In this document: one piece after another, positions 33,601 to 45,600 of the stretch | How the letters are laid out: the number at the start of each line of letters is the position of its first letter | How positions within the stretch are numbered: the stretch's first letter is position 1 | From: Ampullaceana balthica | Taxonomy: Eukaryota; Mollusca; Gastropoda; Lymnaeidae | Assembly: GCA_944989445.1 (NCBI GenBank) | Contig: CALYLW010000208.1 | Coordinates: 1,096,975 to 1,160,974 of the forward strand | DNA: 64,000 nucleotides | Direction of reading: 5' to 3' | The notes under the pieces: model-generated | Databases searched by the model: none | Seen by the model: only the letters and a program-made list of their open reading frames with translations | Told to the model about the DNA's origin: nothing | Translations under genes and position numbers: made by a program

Positions 33601-36600
33601 GGGATCAGAGCCTGATTTGTAAAAAAAAATGGCCGGATTCCGGATTTACCGGAGCCGAGATCCGGTACACCCCTAATATTTACTAATTTCAACCCCACTG
33701 TTCTTACTCCTGACATATTTCAAAGCCCGATGCCACACTTCACTACTGCAGTAAACGACATTTTAACATTCAGCGGTGTTCTAGCTTCTACTTCAGATAG
33801 GACGAGAAAGGGAATCTGACTTCACACTCTAACACAACTAATAACAATAATCGGCATCCTTCCGTCTCGCGAGACGATGGTGCATCAACGTTGAGTTGGG
33901 TTGCATGTCTCGCGAGACGATGGTGCATCACCGTTGAGTTGAGTTGCATGTCTCGCGAGACGATGGTGCATCACCGTTGAGTTGGGTTGCATGTCTCGCG
34001 AGACGATGGTGCATCACCGTAGAGTTGGGTTGCATGTCTCGCGAGACGATGGTGCATCACCGTTGATTTGGGTTGCGGCACAACTATTAGCTATGTTTTC
34101 ATGGGTGGGTTAGGGAGGCACTTTGTCTACTGATTTAAAACTTGAACTCATTATAATTATTGTCAGTGTTTACAGTAATTGAAGGGTTGTTTAATCACCT
34201 GGTCCGTCTAGCACTAGGACATCTGTGTTTGTTGACTCAACTGGCCAATCCAGTACTTAGACATGCGTTGTTAGCTCACCTGATGTATCCAGTTCATAGA
34301 CACATGTTGTTAACTCACCTGGTCCATCCAGTTCATAGACACCTGTTGTTAACTCACCTGGTCCATCCAGTACTTGGACACATGTTGTTAACTCACCTGG
34401 TCCATCCAGTACTTGGACACATGTTGTTAACTCACCTGGTCCATCCGGTACTTGGACACATATTGTTAACTCACCTGGTCCATCCAGTACTTGGACACAT
34501 ATTGTTAACTCACCTGGTCCATCCAGTACTTGGACACCTGATGTTAACTCACCTGGTCCATCCAGTACTTGGACACCTGATGTTAACTCACCTGGTCCAT
34601 CCAGTTCTTGGACACCTGATGTTAACTCACCTGGTCCATCCGGTACTTGGACACCTGATGTTAACTCACCTGGTCCATCCAGTACTTGGACACAGCTGTT
34701 ATGGGAATGACCTGTATCCCCACCAGACATCCGTGCCTCTGGGGGAAGATGTTGGGGTCGCACGGCCAGTTGAGGGTGTAGGCGTAGAAATCCGCCTCCG
34801 TGATCATTCCAACAACTCCAAAGTTTTGGAGAATAGGAGGGAAATGGTTGCGGTTGTGATTTCTAACCTGTGACGTCACAAAAGTAATTCAAAGATCATA
34901 GTAAGTAGTAAAACCAAATTAAATTAAAATAAATAAATAAATACAAGCACCTTTCTATTTTTAAATCCTTTATATTAACTCGTGGTGTCTGCGGCCGACC
35001 GACCGACCGACCGACCTTGTCGCCAAAATTTTTGATCGATTTTTAACTCACTTGCTCGCAAGATAGCGAGCTGAAATTTTGCAGGCAGTTTTTTACCGAT
35101 GATAAAAACAATGTATCAAAATTTCAGATCGATCGCATGTACCGTAATTAAATTATTGATTTTTTAGATTATTTTATTTATTCCTATGTATCATGCTATT
35201 TTTTGAGATAGAGCGTCGCGGTGCGTATTATATTGAACAACCTTTCTGTCGCGCAATAAGGTGCGTATTTTATTGACAGCTCTTTTTATAAACATATTCC
35301 TGTTCGGTGCGCATTATATTAAACATGTTTTACGACACAACTGCAATTTTGTATTTCTGGATGGTCTGGCGCTGCGTATTATAATGAAGATTCTTTTAGT
35401 TACTTCTCGTACATAAAGGATTTATAGTCAAAAACTTGGTTTTTTACGGGTTTTTCTTATTAAATCCTTTATATTAACTCGTGGTGTCTGCGGCCGCCCG
35501 ACCGACCGACCGCCCGCCCTTGCCTCCAAAACTTTTGAGCGATTTTTAACCCACTTGCTCGTAAGCTAGCGAGCTGAAATTTTGCAGGCAGTTTCGTACC
35601 GATAATAAAAACAATGTTTTAAAATTTCAGATCGATCGCATTTACCGTAATTAAATTATTGATTTTTTAGATTATTTTATTTATTCCTATATATCATGCT
35701 ATTTTTTGAGATAGAGCGTCGCGGTGCGTATTATATTGAACAACCTTTCTGTCGTGCAATAAGGTGCGTATTTTATTGACAGCTCTTTTTATAAACATAT
35801 TCCTGATCGGTGCGCATTATATTAAACATGTTTTACGACACAACTGCAATTTTGTATTTCTGGATGGTCTGGCGCTGCGTATTATAATGAACATTCTTTT
35901 TATTACTTCTCGTACATAAAGGATTTATAGTCAAAAACTTGGTTTTTTATGGGTTTTTCTTATTAGGGTTATCATTTATACACTTTGCTATCTTTATACA
36001 CTTATATTTATATTTTTATTTATACACTTTGCTATCTTTATACACTTATATTTATATTTTTATTTATACACTTTGCCATCTGTATCATGATTTTTTAAAC
36101 GTCTCTTTAAATTATATAACTTAAAATAAGAATAAGGCTAATTTTAAATACTTTAATTATAGCTGTAATAAATTATTTTTTGAAGATTAATCGCGCATTA
36201 TTCATGAGTGATGCACATATTTATAATTCGTAATTCAAATCACATGTTTCTCATATTGACATTTTCTGGAATTTACTTTATAAGCAGCAGTGGCTTAATT
36301 ATGCAAATCTGCAGCGGGACCTTCAAAATGTTTCTAAACACTTATAAAACAAACTATTAATAGCAACATATGAAATGTTTTAAGAAAAATGGTTGGGACA
36401 ACAGTGCAGTCTTCCAATTAGTTGATGCATTCCATTAATTGGAATCACGGCGTAAAGGGGTTTTCCCTTAACCGTTCTTTTCTATTAAATACCTACTTGT
36501 ATACAAAAAGATTTTTGCGGCCTACCCTTATTCATGGCTATGTCTAATCTTGCATTTTATTAGAGTTTTTTGTTGTTTTTCCTGGTTTGTTCAAGCAACC

Positions 36601-39600
36601 AATGCTTTGCTAAAATACCAGATGGAAAGAAGATGAATTTGTATGTGTTTGTTCTTGCGAAAAGAATAAGAAAAGTGTGTGTGTTGATGTTGTTTTTTTT
36701 TACTCCCTATGTCTATCTGTGGGTTGTATTTGATTATCTTTGTGTTGTATTTCCAAGTAGGTATTTAATGCCTTTTGAATTATTACTGTTTTGCCATTTT
36801 TTTCTTCTATATTTAGTTTTTGTAGGTGTTATAATTTAAATTTCATTCCAGTTATACAATTTTTAAATTCTAAATGTTTTCACAAAATATTGACTTTTGA
36901 TTATCAGAAATATAAATAATTCATTTTCATGAATACTGAAATGTCATCTTTCTTGTTACGTGAACATAATTGACAGGGTGACGTCATACCTGCCAATATT
37001 CCCTGACAGAAGCCACCTCCATGGCCAACAAGATTTGACCTGTCTGCTTTAAATTCTCGTCGTTGAACGCGTCACCAAGTGCTGCCAGGCCGTGATAGCA
37101 GTTGATACCCTGTGACGGGGGAGGGGGGTGTATGAAGCAAACATGTAATGAACTTTTGATTCATTTATTCCATGTCCACTGAACATCAACTGTCAACATT
37201 ACCCACCACATGTGTGTTTATCCCGTCCTCATATATTTCATTATTTCATCATGAAATTTATTTTAGTCATTACAAACGAAAGGCTTATAAATAATATATA
37301 TATATAATAAATTTTTTAAAAAGGAGTGGATAAAGGTACATGTGTCTTCGTGCGCCGAGGTAAAGGGACGCCACAATGAGGCATATGACGTTGCATTATA
37401 AGTTAACAGAGGTAAAAAGGTTGGAGATGCAAGTTTTAAAGCTTATCCCCGGGCGAAAGATTTCCTAACTAACACGCCTCTGTAACACACACACACACAC
37501 ACAGAGGGAGAATAAAGTCAACTATTTCCCCCAAACCTTAAATGATCTCGTCTTACACCTCCCCTCTACACACTTCTAGGCGCAGCCCCTTCAATAACAA
37601 GTCACGTGATCCTACCTCAGACGCCGACTCCTCCTGGCGTATTCCAGGCACGAGACCAGAGGCCCACGAAAACCCGGTGTAAAGATCCTTCTGCCTGGAC
37701 ACTGGGAAGTGGGGGTCCCTCGGGCTTGGGTTTCCTACATCTCTGGCCAGGGAATAGATGGCGGCCTTGTGAGCTAGGAGAGGAGCAAACACAATATTAC
37801 ATTTCCCGTCTAAAGTAACTGGCGATTGTCGATCTGTTAGGATGACGTTTTTTAATGTAATATGTCTGTTTATTTTTATTAATTTAATTTGTTTGAAAAG
37901 TTAGAAAATTTGAAATTAATTTGAGTTTTAAAATTTGTTTGAAAAGTTAGACAGTTGAGCAATATTTCTGACATCATATCATACAACTTAATTTGGGTCT
38001 GAAATGTTAGCAGGAAGGGCCGTCTTAACGCATAGGTCGTTGGGCATTTGACCGGGGGCCCACGAGCATAGGGGCCCCATGGGAATATGTTTATTTATAT
38101 ATATTATGTATATTTATTTTTTTTACTCCTGCGGGGGAGGGGCCCAACACTATTTCTTTGCCCGGGGGCCCAAAATGGTGTAAAGACGGCTCTGGGTGTA
38201 ACACGACACTACTTACCTTTGTTAGCAGGGAATAGGTCACACGTCTCTTACATAACAATCTTTAGCGGAAAGTAACAATGCGCTTATACGAGTAATCGTA
38301 ATTGTTATGAAATATTTCGGAAGTGTCTGTGCGAAGACCCCTTCAGATAGTCTCACAAGTCTCAATACAACATATCGTTACCTCACTCAATACAACATGC
38401 AATTGCCCCACTCAATACCACATACCAATACCTTACTCAATACAACATACCATTGCCCCACTCAATACAACATACCATTGCTCCACTCAATACAACATAC
38501 CATTGCTCCACTCAATACCACATACCATTGCCTTACTCAATACAACATACCATTGCCTTACTCAATACAACATACCATTGCTCCACTCAATACAACATAC
38601 CATTGCCTTACTCAATACAACATACCATTGCCTTACTCAATACAACATACCATTGCTCCACTCAATACAACATACCATTGCCTTACTCAATACAACATAC
38701 CATTGCCTTACTCAATACAACATACCATTGCCTTACTCAATACAACATACCATTGCTCCACTCAATACAACATACCATTGCTCCACTCAATACAACATAC
38801 CATTGCCTTACTCAATACAACATACCATTGCCTTACTCAATACAACATACCATTGCCTTACTCAATACCACATACCATTGCCTTACTCAATACAACATAC
38901 CATTGCCTTACTCAATACAACATACCATTGCCTTACTCAATACAACATACCATTGCCTTACTCAATACAACATACCATTGCCTTACTCAATACAACATAC
39001 CATTGCTCCACTCAATACAACATACCATTGCCTTACTCAATACAACATACCATCGCCCCATGCCCTGTTGTGCTTGACGTAGTAGGCCATGGCGTAGATG
39101 TAGTAGCCCAGGTGGAAGTGGTGGTCGTTGTAGTACGGGAAGCCGTAGTCCACTCCCCAGTCCACGCCAGCGTCTCCTGTGGCCCGCAGGAACAGCCCGC
39201 CCCACACATCGTCATAATGGAACTTCCACATGTTGTCCAGTGTATCTGCGGGAGAGGTCAGAGGTCACGATGAGAGGGAATTCCACAACAATTATAAAAA
39301 AGGGTTATGTTTCATACTCTGGACCAGAACTCTAATGCTTCTCGAGTTTTACCGCATTATTTATTTTTGTATACACAACCTTAATTGGAAGTAATGCCCA
39401 GTAACGTAGCTTGTTTTTTTTTAAAAAGTAATAATGTTATTATTGTTACGGTATAAAACAAAGTATACTTTTTTTTTAAAAATTTCAAACGCTATACCCA
39501 TATTTTAAGTAAGCGTAAGTGGCTTGTAGCATTTTATTAGAGATCGTTTTAGTTTTAGAAGTTAATGTGATTTGTATATTTTCCATTGAGATGTCATAAC

Positions 39601-42600
39601 CCATATCATAATATGGATATCATAATTCCACATAATCTACATATTTTTCCATCCATAAAGATAGTTGTGATGATTCAGGTAAATGAAATTAGGAATATAA
39701 CAATTGACTAGAAGCTAGAATAAGGACTATAGCAATAATTCTCATGAACAAACTAGTGGTTAATCGTTCAATGTTAATTGGACCTACACCAAAACAAATC
39801 GCTTTCAGTTTAAATTTTTTTTTAAATTAACTAATATTGGATAAACTCCGCCAAGGCCGGTCCCAAGCCCGGGTGCAAAAGGAGGAGGGTTGGCGTGAGG
39901 CCAGCGACCTCACCCGTAAAAACAAATTGCTACAGAAACGTCAACAAGAAAAAAACAAACAAATTTCAGTCCTGAGAAGAGAGGACTCTTCTTCTCCAAG
40001 AAGAGCTATGAAGCCTTGTGGCCAAACCCAGGCTATACTGGAAGCCTCAAAGCCGAAGACCCTCCTTTCTAAGGAAACAAATATAGGCACGTGGAACGTC
40101 AGAACCATGTATGAAGCAGGGAAAGCAGCGCAGGTGGCAGCAGAAATGAGATCCTACAAACTTACACTGCTTGGTATCTGCGAAACAAGATGGATACAAG
40201 CTGGGCAAATAACTTTGGCCTCTGGAGAAATGCTAATGTACTCGGGGCATGAGGAGGAAGATGCTCCGCACACGCAAGGAGTCGCTTTGATGCTGTCAAG
40301 GAAGGCACAGGAAGCATTGATTGGATGGGAAGCACATGGACCAAGGATAATAACAGCAACCTTCCGAACCAAGAAAAAGAAAATAAAGATGAACATAATA
40401 CAGTGTTATGCACCCACCAACGACAGCAAAGAAGAAGAGAAAGAAACATTCTACAATAGACTACAAGCACTAATAGAAAAATTCCCAAATAGAGACCTGA
40501 ACATCCTAATGGGAGACCTTAACGCCAAAATTGGAAAAGACAACAGTGGGTATGAGGAAACCATGGGACGCCACGGTATAGGAGAGAGAAATGAGAACGG
40601 AGAAAGACTAGCGGACTTCTGCGCAACAAACGAGCTTGTTATTGGTGGAAGCGAATTTCAACATAAAAACATTCACAAGATAACATGGGTATCCCCAGAC
40701 AACAAAACGCAAAACCAAATAGACCACATATGCATTAGCAAAAAATTTAGAAAGTCTCTACAAGATGTACGAGCAAAAAGAGGAGCAGATGTCGCATCCG
40801 ATCATCATCTTGTCTGTGCAAGACTTAAATTAAAGCTAAAGAAAGACTGGGAACAGCCAACTGCGAAGCGAACCAAATTCAATGTAGCACTTCTGGCAAA
40901 TGTTCAGAAAAGGGAAGAATTTAGTGCCACCTTGAGGAATAAGTTCCAAGTGCTAGAAGATCAAACAGAAGACCAAACAGAAGATGACCAAGTAGAACAT
41001 ATGTGGCAAAGTATAAAGACGTCTGTAACATCCACCTGCCTAGAAGTCTTAGGATCAGTGAAACAGAAACAAAAAGACTGGCTCTCAATAAACACACTGC
41101 AAAAAATAAAAGAGAGAAAAGAAATGAAAAATATAGTTAACAGCAGCCGCTCCAGGGCTGAGAAAAAGAAAGCGCAAGAGAGATATAAAGAAGTAAACCA
41201 AAAGGTAAAAAACAGCATTAAAAAAGATAAAAATGCCCACATAGATGGCCTAGCATCCAAAGCAGAAGAAGCAGCCAGGAAGGGCAACTTGAAAGAGCTC
41301 TACGACATAACAAGAAAACTGTCAGGGAGATACAAAAGGCCGGAGAGACCTGTCAAAGATAGAGAAGGGAGATCTATAACAGAAAAGAAAGAGCAACAAA
41401 AAAGATGGATGGAATACTTTAAGGAACTATTAAACAGGCCCCCACCCACAGACACGCCAGACATACAACCAGCAAATGAAGACCTACAAATAGAAGAAGG
41501 CGCACCAAATAAGGAAGAAATAGCCCTGGCCATCAAGCAGCTCAAACTAGGGAAATCACCGGGACCGGACAACATCACAGCAGAGATGATGAGAGCGGAC
41601 ATAAACACAATAGTCAACATGCTGCACCCTCTGTTTGAGAAGATATGGGAAGAAGAGAGAGTCCCAAAAGATTGGAAAGAAGGATACCTCATCAAGATCC
41701 CAAAGAAAGGGGATCTCAGCAACTGTGCAAATTACAGAGGAATTACACTGCTATCTGTACCAGGAAAGGTTTTTAACAGAATTATTTTGAACAGAATGAA
41801 AGACAAGGTCGACATGCAGCTACGAGATCAACAGGCCGGCTTCCGCCAAAACAGATCCTGCACAGATCAAATAGCAACACTGAGAATCATCGTAGAACAG
41901 TCCATCGAATGGAACTCCTCTCTATATATAAATTTTATAGACTATGAAAAGGCCTTTGATAGCCTGGACAGACAAACCTTGTGGAAACTTCTCCGACACT
42001 ATGGAGTACCAGGGAAACTAGTGAGGATCATTCAGAGCTCTTATGAAGAAATGACATGCAGGGTGGTCCACGAAGGTAGACTCACAGACTCCTTTACAGT
42101 CGAAACAGGAGTCAGACAAGGATGCCTCTTGTCCCCTTTACTATTCATCCTTGCCATTGACTGGATAATGGAAAAATCCACAGACAAAAAGAGGAATGGG
42201 ATACAGTGGACACTCTGGGAACAATTGAATGATTTAGACTTCGCGGACGACATTGCACTTCTGTCCCACAACCAGCAACAAATGCAGGAAAAGACAAAAG
42301 ACGTAGCCACCTTTTCGGCACAGCTTGGCCTCAACATAAATAAAAGTAAAACAAAAATCATGAAGATAAATCCATCCAACCATGAGCATGTCCATCTGGC
42401 AGGAAAGGCACTGGAAGAAGTGGAGTCCTTCACATACCTAGGCAGCACTATAGACATAAATGGCGGATCCGATGCAGATGTAAGGGCTAGGATTGGAAAA
42501 GCTAGATCAGCATTTGTATTATTAAAGAAAATATGGGAGTCGAAGGAGTTGAAACTGCAGACCAAAGTCAAAATCTTTAATACAAATGTCAAAACAGTCC

Positions 42601-45600
42601 TCCTATATGGTGCAGAAACTTGGAAAACAACAGCGAGCCTTACGCAGAAAGTGCAGACATTCATAAACACATGCCTTCGAAAGATCCTGAAAATCAAATG
42701 GCCAAATACTATAAATAACAAAGAGTTACTAGAAAGGACACACCAGGTGCCTATTGATGAAGACATCATAAAAAAGAGGTGGAGATGGATAGGACATACG
42801 CTCCGAAAACCCCCAGGTAGCACCACCAGACAATGCCTAACATGGAACCCACAGGGAAAGAGAAAGAGAGGAAGGCCAAAAAATACATGGAGACGCGAGC
42901 TAGAGGCTGACATGCAAAATATGGGATACACCTGGAAGCAATTGGAGAGGAAAGCACAGGACCGAGAGGAGTGGAAAGTTCTTGTAGACGGCCTATGCCC
43001 CAGACGGGGTAGAAAGGCATAAGTAAGTAATATTGGATAAGTTACATTCTTTCGCTTAATCTTACATGTCGTTTGAACTGAGAGGAGAATGGATCCCCTG
43101 AAAAACGTTCAATGATTTAACCAATGGTATATTTAATGGTATATTTAACCCAAACAAAAAAATGAGAGAACAAAAATCTATAGTTAGATATTGCAATGAA
43201 CCTTGAATTCGGAGCCACTTCTCCAGACAGTCTTTGATGGAGTTCTCCAGCCTCTGGTAGTGGTTCGTGTTGAAGGCTCGTGACAAACTGGCCAATCTGG
43301 TCACCATCCCGATTCCCTTCCCGCCGTTGTAGCTGTCGGTGTGGGCACAGATGGCATCCAGATTTTGGTTCTGAGAATCTCTTTCAATGGCGGCCAACAC
43401 ATTCTGAAAGTTTAATCGTCATTAAAAAATACACATTGTAAATTTTAATGTATGTTTGAAATAGAGAGATAATGTAATACTTCGAACTCCAAATAGAGAG
43501 GTAATGTAATACTTCGAACTCCAAATAGAGAGATAATGTAATACTTCGAACTCCAAATAGAGAGATAATGTAATACTTCCAACTCCAAATAGAGAGATAA
43601 TGTAATACTTCCAACTCCAAATAGAGAGTAATGTAATACTTCCAACTCCAAATAGAGAGATAATGTAATACTTCCAACTCCAAATAGAGAGGTAATGTAA
43701 TACTTCCAACTCCAAATAGAGAGATAATGTAATACTTCCAACTCCAAATAGAGAGGTAATGTAATACTTCGAACTCCAAATAGAGAGGTAATGTAATACT
43801 TCGAACTCCAAATATATTGAAATGACATAACTGAATTAACCAGCGCTATCTTAACATCAAAGAAGAAGATATATTATATTTGCAATTTACTTGTACGAAT
43901 TTTGGTTTAAGACAACAGATATCATTTGTAGACAACGTATAACAGAGACAATTAATGAAACAAGAGACAAACAAAACAATTTTTAAAAAGGAAATAAAAT
44001 CATACAGCGTTGATTTCGGAGACCTCTTTACCTGCAGTTGAGTTGGGTTGGCCTTGACCCTAGCAACACCCTGGGGATCTGGATCAACTTCCGTGTGTAG
44101 CACGTCATATTCCATCAGCCAATCATTGCCTTCGTATCCTTTAAAGGTGAAAGGCGTGTTGACAATTTTATCTGGATGGGTCTTGGTTAAAATAAGCGCC
44201 TGAAACAAAACAAAAAACCACGTGATAAACTGAAACAAAACAAAAACCACGTGATAAACTGAAACAAAACAAAAACCACGTGATAAACTGAAACAAAACA
44301 AAAACCACGTGATAAATGTCTTGGATATATTTTTATGAGAGCGTTTAGAATGACAGATTTTAGAGCACTTAAAATAATAATCGAGATAGAGTTATTTTTT
44401 TCAAATTAAGTCACAACATCGCTTTCTGGTTTCAATGAACCGTGCATTTTTTAAGGCATCCTCTTATCAGTTTAATGAGTTTTTAATTTAAAAATATCAA
44501 TGTTTAATCAAAGTCAACAAATCAAACAGGTTATTAAGAAAACAGAAAAATATTGGAAGCAAGATTTTGTGTTTTTACAATTAACCCCCTCGTGATCACG
44601 TGACAACATTGACGACTGCATGACATTTGACCTACCTGGTGTGGCATAGCAACCATCAGTAAAGTCCCCGAACTGGCGGCTGAACCTGTAGCGTCCACAG
44701 TGTTCCAGTCAAAGCTGACGTAACCTTTATTCCTGGAATTGCTGACACAGTACTTCACCTGAGGTTTGTAAGGGTAGACCCCGGCGTACTTGTCAAAGTA
44801 ATTAATTTGAGAACCATCTCCCCTCCTCGACGCCCCAGCGTACGCCACCTGAAGGATACCGGTAAACTGGCCACCCCCGGGGGGCTCGAACCTGATCTGC
44901 TGGGCGCCCTGGTCGATCCTTGCCAGGACCGGGGAGGAGAAGTAGAGGATGAATTTCCGGCTCTGGTCGGGGAGGTCCGTCCCAGGCTCGCTGAGCTCCA
45001 TGACAAACTTGGTGTTGGCCTGAGCGATGTCCCCGGCCGTGTAGGCGAAGTTGACGTTGACGGGAGCAGACGTCACATGGGATGGACCCTGGGTGGCCTG
45101 GGGATTGCCTCCCGCACCGTCTGTGATGGTCGAACCGTCACATTTGCCCTGGTAAGGATGCACGAGCCAATCCGATCTGGGAAAGGTCGTCTCACCGATG
45201 ACGTTAACCGCGAATCTAAAAGACATGTTTAGAAAACAGGAGGAAGTTAAATTTTATAGGAAATGTGTTCCATGATGAATAAAATAGTAGACGCTTTTAA
45301 AGCTAAAAGATATAGCGGCTAATGAGTGGGACATGTTTACAAAAAAAGGTTTACAGTGAGTTCAAAGAGAAGGGACTAACTGATTTATTGGCAATGGGTT
45401 TATGTGATCTACTTAGAAACAAAATTGTGGCAGGGGCACTAACTTGTAATCAGTGGCAGGCGCCTTGGTTGTTATGGTCACCTTACTGCCGCTGTGTTGA
45501 CAGTTAGCGGACGTGCATGTGTGCATGCCAGGTGTGAAGCCACCAACCCACGTTGAGGATGTCTCTATGGCAAACTGGAACTGAAAACAGAACAGAAAAC

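Larger units (their letters stand above)
32294..33676. mobile_element. degenerate hAT element carrying two nested MITEs
   Basis: Left end TAGTGGTTACCGGATT with GATCCGG repeats; right end, reversed, TTAGGGGTGTACCGGATCTC, with further CCGGATT blocks. Nested insertions at 32794-32978 and 33003-33291. No transposase is recognisable. Confidence 0.55.

Noticed and set aside
34160..34873. 237-residue plus-strand ORF with [12 protein letters not shown] repeats
   Set aside because: Antisense shadow of the 39-bp array and of GH81 exon 16, whose minus-strand reading matches GH81.
38307..39273. Three overlapping 200-316-residue ORFs with [19 protein letters not shown] repeats
   Set aside because: The 25-bp array read in three frames; the true coding signal there is GH81 exon 13 on the other strand.
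42041..42931. 296-residue minus-strand ORF inside the retrotransposon
   Set aside because: Antisense shadow of the reverse transcriptase frame.
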